Numbered from the stretch's first letter, positions 16,401 to 25,478 are shown. The stretch is 64,000 bases of DNA from an uncultured Eubacteriales bacterium (GCA_949293815.1 CASFEZ010000005.1:62001-126000), one strand, 5' to 3'. The notes: generated by a model from the sequence alone, not told the origin. Translations and numbers: made by a program.

Positions 16401-18723
16401 CCAGCCGAACCGTGTGTGCGCCGTCCGCCAGCTCCGCATCGTATAAATAGCAGATATTATCCGCCGTTACCACGAAATTGCTGTTGCCTGTCACTTCCAC
16501 GCCGTCTACATACATACGAACGATATCCACACCGGTGGTATATTTGTTTTCCACATCGGAATAGGACGCCTGGAAAGTAACGGTATTCGAATCGACTGTT
16601 GTTACACCGCTTTCAATTTCCGTGTCGTTGACCATGATGGAATTGACCGCCGGCGCGTCTACGTCGTCGATATTCGCACCGTAAACGAATTGCAGGTTAT
16701 CCAGATAAATGGAGCCTTTGGACTGGGTGCCCATGTTAATACCGGGCACATACATCAGCCGGAAAGTATAGCCGCTTGCCAGGGTATACGGCGGAGCAAT
16801 ATTGGTCAAATCCGCCTCCAGATATTTCCAGCCGCTCCAGTAAATGCCTGCGGGGGTATCCTCCGTTGCCTGGCTGGTCTGCAGGGTAAAGTCAACCGGC
16901 GTTACCTTGGAGAAGTCATTATTATTATAGATATAACCACGCAGCCAGAAATTGGCGGTGCCTTCCGGCGCGTAGACCCAAACGCCGAAGCCGGTGGGCG
17001 TACCGGGCACCTCAAAGTTTTCGACCATGCCGAAGTACGAACCGTCGGTACCGGAAACGCTGTTGGTCTGGAAGTCATAATTCAGTTTCAGAGAATGCTC
17101 ACCGAAGCGCACCGGTTCATCGTCATAAATGCTGACGATTTCCGCCGAAGCAATAGCGCCGCGCCCGGCTGTACCGGTCTTGAAGTTAGAACCCTCGGTA
17201 TCAATGGTATAATAATCGGGATCCTCAAAATCCCATACCAGCGTGGGCAGCATACCGATAATGGCGCGAATGGTAGCGGACAATTCGCCTTCACCCGCAT
17301 AGGTCGCCGTAACATTGGCGGTAATGGTAATGCCGTCGGCAGAAGTAAAGGTATTGCCGTCAAATGTACCAATCACACCAAGGCAGTCCTCGCCGGTCTC
17401 CGCGTTGGCTGCGCTCCAGATGATATCGCCCGCTTTGATATGTACATCGCGCCCCATATACCGGGCTGTCAAACCAAAATCAGTTTCCGCTTCAAATCCG
17501 AGGCTGATTTCATCTGTAGCAAAATACAGCTCATCCGGGTTCTGAATCTCAATGGAAACAGAGCCGCAAACTTCGCCGCCGGACAGGTAATTTACCGTAA
17601 CCGTACCGGTTTGGTCATTGGCGGTGAACAGACCGTCCTCGGTGATAGAACCGAAGGACTCGTCCGCCAGGGCAAATACGCCGTCTGCGGGTAAATCCAC
17701 CGCAGCACCGGAGGAGTCAACGCCCTTGGCGGTAAACTGTACCTGGGAACCGGGGGTATAAATTTCGTTATTGGGTGTCAGGTTCGCATGATCAAACACG
17801 CCGGTGGGCTTCGCGGTGGATACCACCAGCAGAGAGGAAGCAACCGCACGCTCCACGCCGTCGGAAGGGCTGCTGGTAACCTGCAATTCCGACTCGCCTT
17901 CATGCTTGGAAACAAAGGTGGTCGAGCCGCCGCCGTCCAAATGGCCTGCCGTGACACAGCCGAGGCTTATCATCATATCCGCAATTTCCGACCAGGACAT
18001 ACCGCTAGATTTTGGCGCCTGGCGACCGTCCATAACAAAAAGAACAACTGAACCGTCCGCTTTGATACCAACGGCGGTTCTGGGCTGGTCGGCGGTGTTA
18101 TAGCTGCCGCCGGAGCCGTGAAGATTCACACCGTCACGAACACAGATTTCCCACAGACCTATCGCTTCCTTACAATCTGTAGGCGGCACGCTGGCGTCAC
18201 GAATCACCGCAGTACCGTCGTTCAAGATGGCAAAATACGGCTGGTTTCTTTCATTATGATAGTATTCCTTGCCATCCATAACCAGATAGCCGAAATCCGC
18301 GCCATTGGCCATATTGAAGATATTGCCGTTTACACCGCCAACAACGGTGAACTTCTCACCGTTCACTTCGCGCTTTCTTTCAGCAGCTTTTGCCTGGTCG
18401 CGAACGGTCTGCAAACCATCTTTCGTACCGTCCTGATCCTTATAGCTGGCCAGCACCGTAGCCGATGAGCCAGAGCCAAGCTGTACGGTCATGGCATACC
18501 CCATATTTTGGCGTGTGCCGTCAGCGTTATTTAAGATCAAATGTGTTTCTTCAACGCCGGGAGCAATGCTGTAGTCTGTCTTTGAAATCAGATACGTGTC
18601 GTCAGGGAATGTATCTTCTGTCAAATCTACCGCCGCAAATGCCGACATCGGCAAAACCGAAACCAGCATCAGCAAACTGAGCAAAACTGCCAGCAGCTTG
18701 GAAAAAGAAGAACCCTTTTTCAT
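13432..18723 (-). CDS. Giant secreted protein: NAGPA phosphodiester glycosidase, metallophosphatase, wall-binding repeats
   Basis: A 1763-residue surface or secreted protein. Signal peptide 1-31 (ends SAFAA). Residues about 120-300 are a NAGPA-type phosphodiester-glycosidase domain (PRTAVGIKADGSVVLFVMDG, HLDGGGSTTF with DGGG at 263-266). Immunoglobulin-like and jelly-roll regions follow (WDFEDPDYYTIDTEGSN), then a cohesin-like region about 800-940. Residues about 1030-1340 resemble purple acid phosphatases: a fibronectin-like part, then GDSVDNAGNYENW, GNHEHE and SGHDHSYAR carrying the metal ligands. Residues about 1440-1720 are choline-binding-like repeats (GWWHIDGDWYMFD and similar), ending HVDADGDGDCDIC and an amphipathic helix. 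ATG 18723 follows AAAGGAAG. It has its own promoter and terminator. The set suggests attack on phosphodiester-linked glycans or teichoic-acid-like polymers, or phosphate scavenging (inference). Confidence 0.9.
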   Translation of the reverse strand: MKKGSSFSKLLAVLLSLLMLVSVLPMSAFAAVDLTEDTFPDDTYLISKTDYSIAPGVEETHLILNNADGTRQNMGYAMTVQLGSGSSATVLASYKDQDGTKDGLQTVRDQAKAAERKREVNGEKFTVVGGVNGNIFNMANGADFGYLVMDGKEYYHNERNQPYFAILNDGTAVIRDASVPPTDCKEAIGLWEICVRDGVNLHGSGGSYNTADQPRTAVGIKADGSVVLFVMDGRQAPKSSGMSWSEIADMMISLGCVTAGHLDGGGSTTFVSKHEGESELQVTSSPSDGVERAVASSLLVVSTAKPTGVFDHANLTPNNEIYTPGSQVQFTAKGVDSSGAAVDLPADGVFALADESFGSITEDGLFTANDQTGTVTVNYLSGGEVCGSVSIEIQNPDELYFATDEISLGFEAETDFGLTARYMGRDVHIKAGDIIWSAANAETGEDCLGVIGTFDGNTFTSADGITITANVTATYAGEGELSATIRAIIGMLPTLVWDFEDPDYYTIDTEGSNFKTGTAGRGAIASAEIVSIYDDEPVRFGEHSLKLNYDFQTNSVSGTDGSYFGMVENFEVPGTPTGFGVWVYAPEGTANFWLRGYIYNNNDFSKVTPVDFTLQTSQATEDTPAGIYWSGWKYLEADLTNIAPPYTLASGYTFRLMYVPGINMGTQSKGSIYLDNLQFVYGANIDDVDAPAVNSIMVNDTEIESGVTTVDSNTVTFQASYSDVENKYTTGVDIVRMYVDGVEVTGNSNFVVTADNICYLYDAELADGAHTVRLVIRDGFGNETEETRTFFVKGETVYPSVKAALTAAPLLGKTADLALTVDPAEAISEAQIDISVSGGYQFDSIEFAPAYAGSTYELDEKNNILTISAKRNLDVATDGALGVVRYAIPAATFEGSSFTYSVNGTFTAVDALPEGFIPSFATGTVSALVEAKYAISADPMLVGTEGVVTVVDIDGNPVAGANVYMADSGTLVGTTDGSGQVVSAAITAAIGSVRLYAEKDGDVSFVRSVDINSIPAELTDGKPTNVITPATTNGSNSKAFSWLSNPLYTAENAVVMLAEKAAYDAEGDAAFTTYTGVCSDLNMTASKNTVRSNRVTVTGLKAGVEYVYKVGDGSDENWSDVYSFTLDPLHSDTSFYVLADIQDADIAFVQSLMSTLAASDKNYSFSIQTGDSVDNAGNYENWVHTLSLYQAEVAGDVDAIHVLGNHEHESDLSGANAQAIYNLADGSYGSAYSVQYGNVYVAVINYTQNAQQLQDALAWLVEDANASDATWKVLTIHQPPYYTNPTGGNGYINTYVPAAVDEAGIDVVFSGHDHSYARTYPLTAGEVDEESGAVYYICGSTGEKSYDIVPNDAFHFAMLEDEFEAIYLSVSTTDTTFVVETHSVSPDGSDMIIDSYAVEKEVTCTESGEHAYEYDSGNLICSVCGYTREAGNYTGLLTDRTNGKKLYLYMGTPRTNAWQAIEDDYYYLGSDGYAVTGTVEITESITTARAEVEDFLFNGEPTTLTYVFDADGKLVRGADVYANGARYYVYAGVLQYGWWHIDGDWYMFDGVRKEQSYGKMLTGVWERNYQKFECDANGKLIKGWVSEDPASGAIRYFWANSYVTGLCDVDGLYFNSSKTLKGTFYFDPETGYMVTDAEIEIDGKTYLFGSDGRGLNGLVDADGGKVLCVDGEVMSGWQTVDGDRYYCDPGNDNLVATGQVTIDGELYTFNSEGVLMHEGDHVDADGDGDCDICNRNLGDMLAAFIDIITRILEILTALLNAFA

Positions 18724-18914
18724 GTCAGACTTCCTTTCTTTGAATAAAATTATAATAAATGATAACAATTCCGTTTTTATTGCCCGTACAGGGATTTTCT
18801 GCCGAAATACACCCCTCCTTTCTTCGATTGCAATAGAATGAAACAAAAGCAAACAATCGAACGGCAGTATAATTTTCAGGCAAAAAATAAGCAGTCGTCG
18901 ATTTTCGCTCTTTC

Positions 18915-18943
18915 AGTATAAAGCAAGTATCGTCTTTTGTCAA
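18915..18943 (-). promoter_or_regulatory. Near-consensus sigma-A promoter for the giant surface protein
   Basis: Minus strand: TTGACA (18943-18938), 17 bases, TATACT (18920-18915). It implies a 5' leader of about 185 bases before ATG 18723. Confidence 0.8.
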
Positions 18944-19218
18944 GAACTTTTTTCTTGGCAGGAAGTTACAAAAGACAAACCGTCCGCACAGCTGCAAAAG
19001 TATCCAGTTTTATTTGCTTATTCACATAAAAATTGTAAAATACTGTTCATTCGTGCCGGCGATACCCGCTATTGCTTGCCGCTCACGCAATAGACAGCTG
19101 GTATTGACAATCCGGCTCCCGCAGCTATTTTTTATCGCCTTGCAAAAATATAAGTTTGTGATACACATATTCCGTTTTTTATCATTGTCATTTTTCGCCG
19201 TTTTCTCTTTTTTTTCAA

Positions 19219-19257
19219 CAAAAAAACCTCTGCCACAGGCAAAATCTGCGGCTGAGG
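19219..19257 (-). terminator. Terminator after the patatin-like gene
   Basis: Minus strand: CCTCAGCCGCAG pairs with CTGTGGCAGAGG (one mismatch, one wobble), followed by seven Ts. It lies about 80 bases past the stop at 19339. Confidence 0.75.
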
Positions 19258-19338
19258 CTTCGATATATTTTTATATAATTCTACAGTTTTAGCAAAAACA
19301 GAAATTCTTTCACAAATTCAAAACCGGTCAGCATCTTC

Positions 19339-20181
19339 TTATGCCTGCAAAAATGCACGTATGACCGCACCATCCTCAAAACCTTTCTGATAGAGCAAGT
19401 CCAAAGATTCCGGCGTTTTCTTCAGCGTATCCACGCCGCAGCAATCCGAGGGGGCTACAATGAGCGTCTGCCCTGCGGCCGCCAGCTTTTTCACCTTATC
19501 CAGACATTTATCATAAATATCGTGCCGGGTAAATATTTCATCAGCAATCTGCGGGTATTCAGAAAGCATACGGCGAATCACCGGCTCCAGACGGCTCTGG
19601 CGGTTGGCGTGGTAATCCACCGGACGGGTTAAAATTACCACAATTTTATCACAGCCCACCGACAGCAAATGCTCAATGGGCAGCGGGTCGGACAGACCGC
19701 CGTCAAAATATTTGACGCCGTTAATGATATACGGGCGGCAAACCAGCGGAATACAGCAGGATGCCTTTAAAATTTCATAGTGATTTTCAGAAACATCTTT
19801 TTTGGTAAAATAAACCGGTTTGCCATCGGACGCTCTGGTGGCAACCACACAGAGCTCTCCCGGCGCATCCATGACCTTTTCATATGCCAGCGGATTTTCG
19901 CTGCCGGCATTGGACAAATCCGAATAAATATAATCCAAATTGATATAGCTGCCACGCCGGAGCATATTGCGCATGCTCATATACTGCCAGCGAAAGGCGT
20001 AGTCATGGTAAAACAGATAATTCCGCCCCTGCTGCCCTGCCAGGAAGGATATCATATTGGCGCTGCCGGCGGAAACACCGCAGCAGTAATCAAACTGCAC
20101 GCCGTCCTGCATGCACCTGTCCAGAACACCGGCGCCGTATATGCCGCGCATACCGCCGCCCACATCAATAATTCCGGTCAC
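19339..20181 (-). CDS. Patatin-like phospholipase
   Basis: A 280-residue cytoplasmic or membrane-peripheral lipid acyl hydrolase of the patatin family. The oxyanion-hole glycines are in DVGGGMRGIYGAGVLD, the nucleophile serine in GVSAGSAN, and the dyad aspartate in FDGGLSDPLP, so the catalytic set is complete. No signal peptide or membrane segment. The frame can start at TTG 20187 or GTG 20181; AGAAGG lies three bases before the first and nine before the second, so I chose GTG. It begins 18 bases after the dnaE stop and is probably co-transcribed with it; a link between the two functions is not obvious. The natural lipid substrate is unknown. Confidence 0.88.
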   Translation of the reverse strand: MTGIIDVGGGMRGIYGAGVLDRCMQDGVQFDYCCGVSAGSANMISFLAGQQGRNYLFYHDYAFRWQYMSMRNMLRRGSYINLDYIYSDLSNAGSENPLAYEKVMDAPGELCVVATRASDGKPVYFTKKDVSENHYEILKASCCIPLVCRPYIINGVKYFDGGLSDPLPIEHLLSVGCDKIVVILTRPVDYHANRQSRLEPVIRRMLSEYPQIADEIFTRHDIYDKCLDKVKKLAAAGQTLIVAPSDCCGVDTLKKTPESLDLLYQKGFEDGAVIRAFLQA

Positions 20182-20199
20182 AACCAAAGACCTTCTTTC

Positions 20200-23100
20200 T
20201 TATTGCAGCACCACATTTTTGTCGCCGAGCAGCTGTTTCAGGCTGGCGAGCAGCTGGGCACTGATACCGGCGGTAATCCCGGTCTTTAAATCGTATTTTT
20301 TGCTGTCGTTGAAATAGAAATAGACAGGCGTACTGCCCTCAAACGCGGTAATGCGGTTCAGCGCCTGCTGTTTTGTACCGTCAGATTCCGATGCAAAACG
20401 CAGGAACAAACCGTGAGTACGCTTCTGCGCACTCGCCGCAGGGCGGGGCTGTTCTGCGACCGCAGCGGCAGATGCCATCCGCGCCGCAGCAATAGGCGCA
20501 GGGGAATCGGTTTCGGCAGCGGAATGTCCGATATAGGAAACCGCCGTATATTCCGGCGCGGGCGCGGCGGTGCTTTTGCCGAACCCCGAAAGGGACGGCG
20601 CAGGCTCAATGCTTTCCAGCAGCAGCTTCGGCGCTTCGTCATCCCGCACGGACAGGCGGGCTTTCAGCAGCACAATGGCGTCCTCCGTAATATAATTCGC
20701 AAACTGAAGATACGCTTTCGGAAAAACAAGCACTTCTATTGAGCCGTACATATCCTCCGCTTCCAAAAACGCCATGGTGGTATCATTTTTGGTAATTTTT
20801 TTGCGCACACTGGAAAGAATGGCCAGCACAACCACCTTTTGCCCATCCCGGTAAGAGGACGGGTCCTGCGGGTCGGCTTCCAGCAAATGATCTACCCGGG
20901 CACAGCGCAGCTTTTTCGCCATATCTCTATATTCTGCCATCGGATGTCCGGAAATATACAGACCGGTGGTCAGTTTTTCCATGGCCAGCTTTTCCCGCTC
21001 CGGCAGCTCCGGCACATCGGGAATGGGCGGCTCGGCGATTTCTGCAAACTGGGAACCCATATCAAACAGGCCGAACTGCCCTTCAATTTTATGCTTGCGG
21101 TCATCCTCCAGCGAGGCAATGACCGTATCCATCATTTGCAGCATCTGCCGCCGGTTGGTCCCCAAATCATCTAAAGCGCCGCATTTGATAAAATGCTCCA
21201 CCGAGCGGCGGTTAAATTCCCGACCGTAGACCCGCTTGCAGAAAGAGAAAAAGGAAGTAAACGAACCATTTGCCTCCCGCTCTTTTATAATCACTTTAAT
21301 AAACACGCTGCTGACATTCTTGACCGCCAGCAGACCAAACCGCACCTTGCCGTCCACAACGGTAAAGTTCTCATCGCTGTAATTCACATGGGGCGGCAAT
21401 ACCTCAACCCCCAGGTTCGCGCACTCGGAGATATAAGGCACCATTTTATCGGTATTATCCAAAACGCTGGTCAGCATCGCCGCCATAAATTCGCAGGGGT
21501 AATGCCGCCGCAGCCAGGCGGTCTGGTAGGTGACATACGCATAGGCGGCGGAGTGGGACTTATTGAACGCATAGGAGGCGAAGGACGCCATATCATCAAA
21601 AATGGCGTTGGCTGCCTCCTCGGAAATCCCGCGCTTGATACAGCCGTCGCAGGGAGAGCTGCCGTCAGAGCCATCCGAGCCGTAAAGGAAATATTTGCGC
21701 TGCTGCTCGAGTACATCCGCCTGTTTTTTGGCAACGGCACGGCGCACCATGTCGGACGCGCCCAGAGAATACCCCGCCAAATCCCGGAAAATCTGCATGA
21801 CCTGCTCCTGGTACACAATGGTACCGCAGGTAACATCCAGAATCGGCTTTAATTCCGGCGTATGATAATGGATTTTATCCGGATGGGCGCGGTTTTCCAA
21901 ATACGCCGGAATGAAATCCATCGGTCCGGGACGGTACAGAGCGATAACCGCGATAATATCTTCCAGGTTCTTCGGCTGCATGTTGATCATCAGCGAACGG
22001 ATACCCGCCGACTCACATTGGAAAACACCGTAGGTGCCGCCCTCCGCCAGCATTTGGTAGGTTTCCGGGTCGTCGATGCCCACATCCGAAATCTTAAAAT
22101 CCGGCACCCGGCGGCGAATCATCTTTTCCGCGTCGCTGATAACCGTTAAGGTCCGAAGCCCCAAAAAGTCCATTTTCAACAGACCGAGCTTTTCCACCCA
22201 GCCTTTATAATATTGGGTAACAATGGAATCGCCGCTGGTAAACAACGGGCAGTATTCCACCACCGGCAGGCGGCTTATCACCACGCCCGCCGCGTGCATG
22301 CCGGTGCTTTTGGGCATACCCTCGATTTTTTTGGAGGTATCGATGAGATTGCGCACCTGCTCGCTCTCATCGTACATTTTTTTCAAATCCTGATTGGATT
22401 CCAGCGCCTTGTCGATGGTCATGCCCAATTCCTGGGGAATTTCCTTGGCAACCACATCCACCTCGGCGTAGCTCATGCCCAAAACCCGACCGACATCGCG
22501 AATGGCGCCCTTGGCGGCCATGGTGCCAAAGGTGGCAATCTGCGCCACATGGTCCGCCCCGTACCGGCGCTTGACATATTCAATCACTTCCTGGCGGCGG
22601 TTGTAGCAAAAGTCGATATCAAAGTCGGGCATGCTGACGCGCTCCGGGTTCAAAAACCGCTCGAACAGCAAATGAAAGCGCATGGGGTCAATATCGGTAA
22701 TGCCGCAGCAATAGGCGGCAATGCTGCCCGCGCCTGAGCCGCGCCCGGGGCCGACGGGGATATCAATGCTTTTGGCGTAATTGATATAGTCCCACACAAT
22801 CAGGAAATAATCGATAAACCCCATGGAGTTGATAACGCCCAGTTCATAGTCCAGGCGCTCCTTGTATTCCTGGGGGTAATTTTCGCCGTAGCGTTTAACA
22901 AGACCGGTATAGCACAAATCCCGGAAATATTCAAAATGATCCTGATTGTTCGGTACATCGAAATGGGGCAGAATCGTGTTGCCGAACTCAAATTCCACAT
23001 GGCAGCGCTCGGCAATTTTGTTGGTATTTTCAATGGCTTCGGGCACCTCGGGGAACAGCGCCGCCATTTCATCGCCGCTTTTCAGATAAAAGTCGGGCGA

Positions 23101-23817
23101 GGAAAAGTCAAAGCCGGTGTTTTCGTTGATGGTGTGCTTGGTCTGAATGCAGATCAGAATTTTCTGCACTTCCGCGTCGTCTTTTTCAATGTAGTGCACA
23201 TCGTTGGTGGCGACCAGCGGAATGCCCGTTTCCCGCGCCAGACGGATAATCTCCGGGTTGGAACGCTTCTGGTCCTCAATGCCGTGATCCTGAATCTCCA
23301 GAAAATAATTGCCCTGCCCGAACACGCTGTTATACCACAGCGCGGTTTCTTTTGCTTTTTCGTAATTATTATCCAAAAGCGCCCGGGGAATTTCACCGGC
23401 TAAACAGGCGGACAGGCAAATCAGCCCCTCGCGATATTGCTCCAATAAATCATGGTCCACACGGGGCTTGGTATAAAAGCCGTCAATCCAGGCGGAAGAG
23501 ACGATTTTCATTAAATTTTGATAGCCGGTCATATTTTCAGCCAGCAAAATCAAATGGTACCGCTGGCTGTCCGGTCCGTGCACCTTATCAAACCGGGTGC
23601 GGGCTGCCACATAGACCTCGCAGCCGATGATGGGCTTAATGCCCTCTTTCTGGCACGCCAAATAGAAGTCAATCACACCGTGCATCACGCCGTGGTCGGT
23701 AATGGCAAGGCTTTTCATGCCCATTTCCTTTGCCCGGTGGCAAAGCTGCTTCACCTTGGCCGCGCCGTCCAACAGGCTGTATTCGGTGTGCACATGCAGG
23801 TGGGTAAATTCTGTCAT
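20200..23817 (-). CDS. dnaE: DNA polymerase III alpha subunit, DnaE type
   Basis: A 1205-residue replicative polymerase subunit. The N-terminal PHP domain starts MTEFTHLHVHTEYSLLDGA with the metal-binding HVHTEYS and ITDHGVM. The catalytic core has GPGRGSGAGSIAAYC at about residue 358 and PDFDIDFCYNRR at about 393-404, the palm aspartates. The beta-clamp and OB-fold parts lie in the last third (about 1000-1090). This is DnaE, not PolC: there is no exonuclease insertion in the PHP domain. In Gram-positives a PolC would be expected elsewhere. ATG 23817 follows AAAAGGAAC; the frame is open further up to 23934 but has no ribosome-binding site. It sits in a run with araD upstream and the patatin gene downstream. 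Confidence 0.97.
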   Translation of the reverse strand: MTEFTHLHVHTEYSLLDGAAKVKQLCHRAKEMGMKSLAITDHGVMHGVIDFYLACQKEGIKPIIGCEVYVAARTRFDKVHGPDSQRYHLILLAENMTGYQNLMKIVSSAWIDGFYTKPRVDHDLLEQYREGLICLSACLAGEIPRALLDNNYEKAKETALWYNSVFGQGNYFLEIQDHGIEDQKRSNPEIIRLARETGIPLVATNDVHYIEKDDAEVQKILICIQTKHTINENTGFDFSSPDFYLKSGDEMAALFPEVPEAIENTNKIAERCHVEFEFGNTILPHFDVPNNQDHFEYFRDLCYTGLVKRYGENYPQEYKERLDYELGVINSMGFIDYFLIVWDYINYAKSIDIPVGPGRGSGAGSIAAYCCGITDIDPMRFHLLFERFLNPERVSMPDFDIDFCYNRRQEVIEYVKRRYGADHVAQIATFGTMAAKGAIRDVGRVLGMSYAEVDVVAKEIPQELGMTIDKALESNQDLKKMYDESEQVRNLIDTSKKIEGMPKSTGMHAAGVVISRLPVVEYCPLFTSGDSIVTQYYKGWVEKLGLLKMDFLGLRTLTVISDAEKMIRRRVPDFKISDVGIDDPETYQMLAEGGTYGVFQCESAGIRSLMINMQPKNLEDIIAVIALYRPGPMDFIPAYLENRAHPDKIHYHTPELKPILDVTCGTIVYQEQVMQIFRDLAGYSLGASDMVRRAVAKKQADVLEQQRKYFLYGSDGSDGSSPCDGCIKRGISEEAANAIFDDMASFASYAFNKSHSAAYAYVTYQTAWLRRHYPCEFMAAMLTSVLDNTDKMVPYISECANLGVEVLPPHVNYSDENFTVVDGKVRFGLLAVKNVSSVFIKVIIKEREANGSFTSFFSFCKRVYGREFNRRSVEHFIKCGALDDLGTNRRQMLQMMDTVIASLEDDRKHKIEGQFGLFDMGSQFAEIAEPPIPDVPELPEREKLAMEKLTTGLYISGHPMAEYRDMAKKLRCARVDHLLEADPQDPSSYRDGQKVVVLAILSSVRKKITKNDTTMAFLEAEDMYGSIEVLVFPKAYLQFANYITEDAIVLLKARLSVRDDEAPKLLLESIEPAPSLSGFGKSTAAPAPEYTAVSYIGHSAAETDSPAPIAAARMASAAAVAEQPRPAASAQKRTHGLFLRFASESDGTKQQALNRITAFEGSTPVYFYFNDSKKYDLKTGITAGISAQLLASLKQLLGDKNVVLQ

Positions 23818-23911
23818 AGTTGTTCCTTTTCTGAAAATATATGTGTAAGGTCGGAAATGATGTGTATGGGCGGAATTTATGTGTGTAGGTGAGGTTGCAA
23901 AGCGGCGCGCG

Positions 23912-24610
23912 TCATTTCTGCCCGTAATACGCATTCTTTCCGTGCTTTCTCAAATAATGCTTCGAGAGCAGCGACTGACCGACCCGGTCGGTGGGACCGC
24001 CGGAGAGCTGTTCGGTATAGCGCGCCATTTTGGCGACGATTTCCAGCACTGCCGCGTTCTCCGCCGCTTTTTTGGCGTCCTTGCCCCAGGTAAACGGTCC
24101 GTGGTTACGCACAATGACGCCCGGGATCGCCATCGGGTCCAGCCCACGCCGGGCAAAGCAGCGGGCAATCACAAGCCCGGTATTTTTTTCATACGCTCCT
24201 CCGATTTCCTCATCGGTCAGCGCGTCGGCGCAGGGAATATCCCCATAGGAAAAATCCGCATGGGTCGTGCCGTAAGCGGGAATATCCCGCCCCGCCTGCG
24301 CAAAGGCGACCGCGTTGACGGAATGGGTATGCACCACGCCGCCGATTGCGGGAAAGGCTTTGTATAATTCAATATGGGTCGGCGTATCCGAGGAGGGCGA
24401 CAGGGAGGATTCCACCACTTCGCCGTCCAGGGAGACAACCACCATCTTCTGCGGCGAAAGCTCGGGATAGGGCACGCCGCTGGGTTTAATAACAATGAAG
24501 CCCTGCTGACGGTCAATGGCGGAGGCGTTGCCCCAGGTAAAGGGCGCAAGACCGTATTCCGGCAAAAGCATATTCGCCTCGTAAACCTGTTGTTTTAAGT
24601 CTTCCAGCAT
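23912..24610 (-). CDS. araD: L-ribulose-5-phosphate 4-epimerase
   Basis: A 232-residue class II aldolase-fold enzyme that interconverts L-ribulose 5-phosphate and D-xylulose 5-phosphate, the last step of arabinose entry into the pentose phosphate pathway. Zinc ligands are in VVHTHSVNAVAF and YGTTHADFSYG, with the late catalytic NHGPFTWGKDAKKAAENA. Also present are the family's FTWGNASAID and KPSGVPY. It spans the usual length. Related 4-epimerases act on ascorbate-derived substrates (UlaF, SgbE), so the sugar could differ. araA and araB are not in the window. It lies 16 bases after the lipoprotein gene and 94 bases before dnaE. Confidence 0.9.
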   Translation of the reverse strand: MLEDLKQQVYEANMLLPEYGLAPFTWGNASAIDRQQGFIVIKPSGVPYPELSPQKMVVVSLDGEVVESSLSPSSDTPTHIELYKAFPAIGGVVHTHSVNAVAFAQAGRDIPAYGTTHADFSYGDIPCADALTDEEIGGAYEKNTGLVIARCFARRGLDPMAIPGVIVRNHGPFTWGKDAKKAAENAAVLEIVAKMARYTEQLSGGPTDRVGQSLLSKHYLRKHGKNAYYGQK

Positions 24611-24626
24611 ATCAATTCCCCCGGTT

Positions 24627-25403
24627 TTAAGATTCGGCAGCGGTCGGCTCGGTGACCTGGGCCTCGGTAATGGTATAGCCGTCCGTGGAAAAGCCGATGC
24701 TCTCCTCGCTGACGCCGCCGACGGTCAGTTCCGTCAGCTCCCAGCTCACATTTACCGAGCCGGTCATGTTATACACCCGGCATTTGGAGGCAAAGCCGTA
24801 TTCGCTGTCAATCCAGACAAACGCATAGGCGGTCAGCAAACCGGCGGTGTTGTAAGCGGACTGGGTGTATTTTGCGGCGACGCGCCCTGCCACGGTTTCC
24901 TCTCCCTGGTATTCCACATTGGAAAGGGTGGGGAAAGACGAATCCACATAGGCGATTTTCATGAACCCGGTGGTAATATCCGCAAGGCTCTGGTCGGAAA
25001 GCACCGAATGGGTACCGCTCATGGCAGCGGGATTTAGAACATACTGGTCAATATCCGACCCGTTTTGAATAAAATAGGTAGCCGCGCCGCTGGCCAAATC
25101 CGTTACGCTGTACAGCCCCTCGCAGCGCATCTCCCGCAGCTGGGAGCTTTCCGTGCCCTCGGTATAGGTATAAGTCAGCGAATAATTGCCCATCCAGCTG
25201 TTATTCGTGCTCAAAAGCGAATCCGATGCCCCCGCCGAAGGCTGCGCGGCGGTTGAGCCGGCCTCCTCGGGTTCGGTAAACACCTGGGTGTTTTTAACCG
25301 TTGTAGCATACTCGTTGATACCGGTCGGGTCGTTTTGTGCACAGGCGGAGCAGGTCAGCACCAGCGCAAGCAAAGCGGCGATAACAGGTACTCTTTTTTT
25401 CAT
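24627..25403 (-). CDS. Lipoprotein of unknown function, possibly LolA-like fold
   Basis: A 258-residue exported protein. The signal peptide ALLALVLTCSACAQ includes a likely lipobox ending in Cys, so it is probably a lipoprotein on the outer face of the membrane. A short Ser/Ala/Gly linker precedes a domain with many alternating strands (NYSLTYTYTEGTE, YFIQNGSDIDQYVLN, GEETVAGRVAAKYTQSA, AYAFVWIDSEYGFASKC). The pattern of a sheet lined with hydrophobics recalls LolA/LppX-type lipid carriers; this is inference, not a recognised match. ATG 25403 follows GGAGGG. A promoter is at 25479-25507, and the gene heads the minus-strand run with araD, dnaE and the patatin gene. Confidence 0.78.
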   Translation of the reverse strand: MKKRVPVIAALLALVLTCSACAQNDPTGINEYATTVKNTQVFTEPEEAGSTAAQPSAGASDSLLSTNNSWMGNYSLTYTYTEGTESSQLREMRCEGLYSVTDLASGAATYFIQNGSDIDQYVLNPAAMSGTHSVLSDQSLADITTGFMKIAYVDSSFPTLSNVEYQGEETVAGRVAAKYTQSAYNTAGLLTAYAFVWIDSEYGFASKCRVYNMTGSVNVSWELTELTVGGVSEESIGFSTDGYTITEAQVTEPTAAES

Positions 25404-25478
25404 AAAGAACCCTCCAAATGACAATGCGCATCTATCTGGCAATGGTATGAAAATCAATCAATATATCTGATAATATTT

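Larger units (their letters stand above)
18853..19338. other. Intergenic region with promoter and terminator, no gene seen
   Basis: It holds the promoter at 18915-18943 and the terminator at 19219-19257. Between them lie a seven-pair hairpin (CTATTGC / GCAATAG, about 19069-19093) and, on the plus strand, TTGACA (19104-19109), 16 bases, TATTTT. I see no coding signal; a short plus-strand RNA is possible but unsupported. Confidence 0.5.

Noticed and set aside
16690-17694. Plus-strand open frame of 334 residues
   Set aside because: Lies wholly within the giant surface-protein gene on the other strand; no start signal.
19069-19257. Possible plus-strand small RNA
   Set aside because: TTGACA-16-TATTTT at 19104-19131 and hairpins are present, but the end hairpin fits better as the terminator of the patatin gene on the minus strand.
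23818-23934. N-terminal extension of dnaE
   Set aside because: No ribosome-binding site, and the PHP domain starts at MTEFTHLHVH as in other DnaE proteins.
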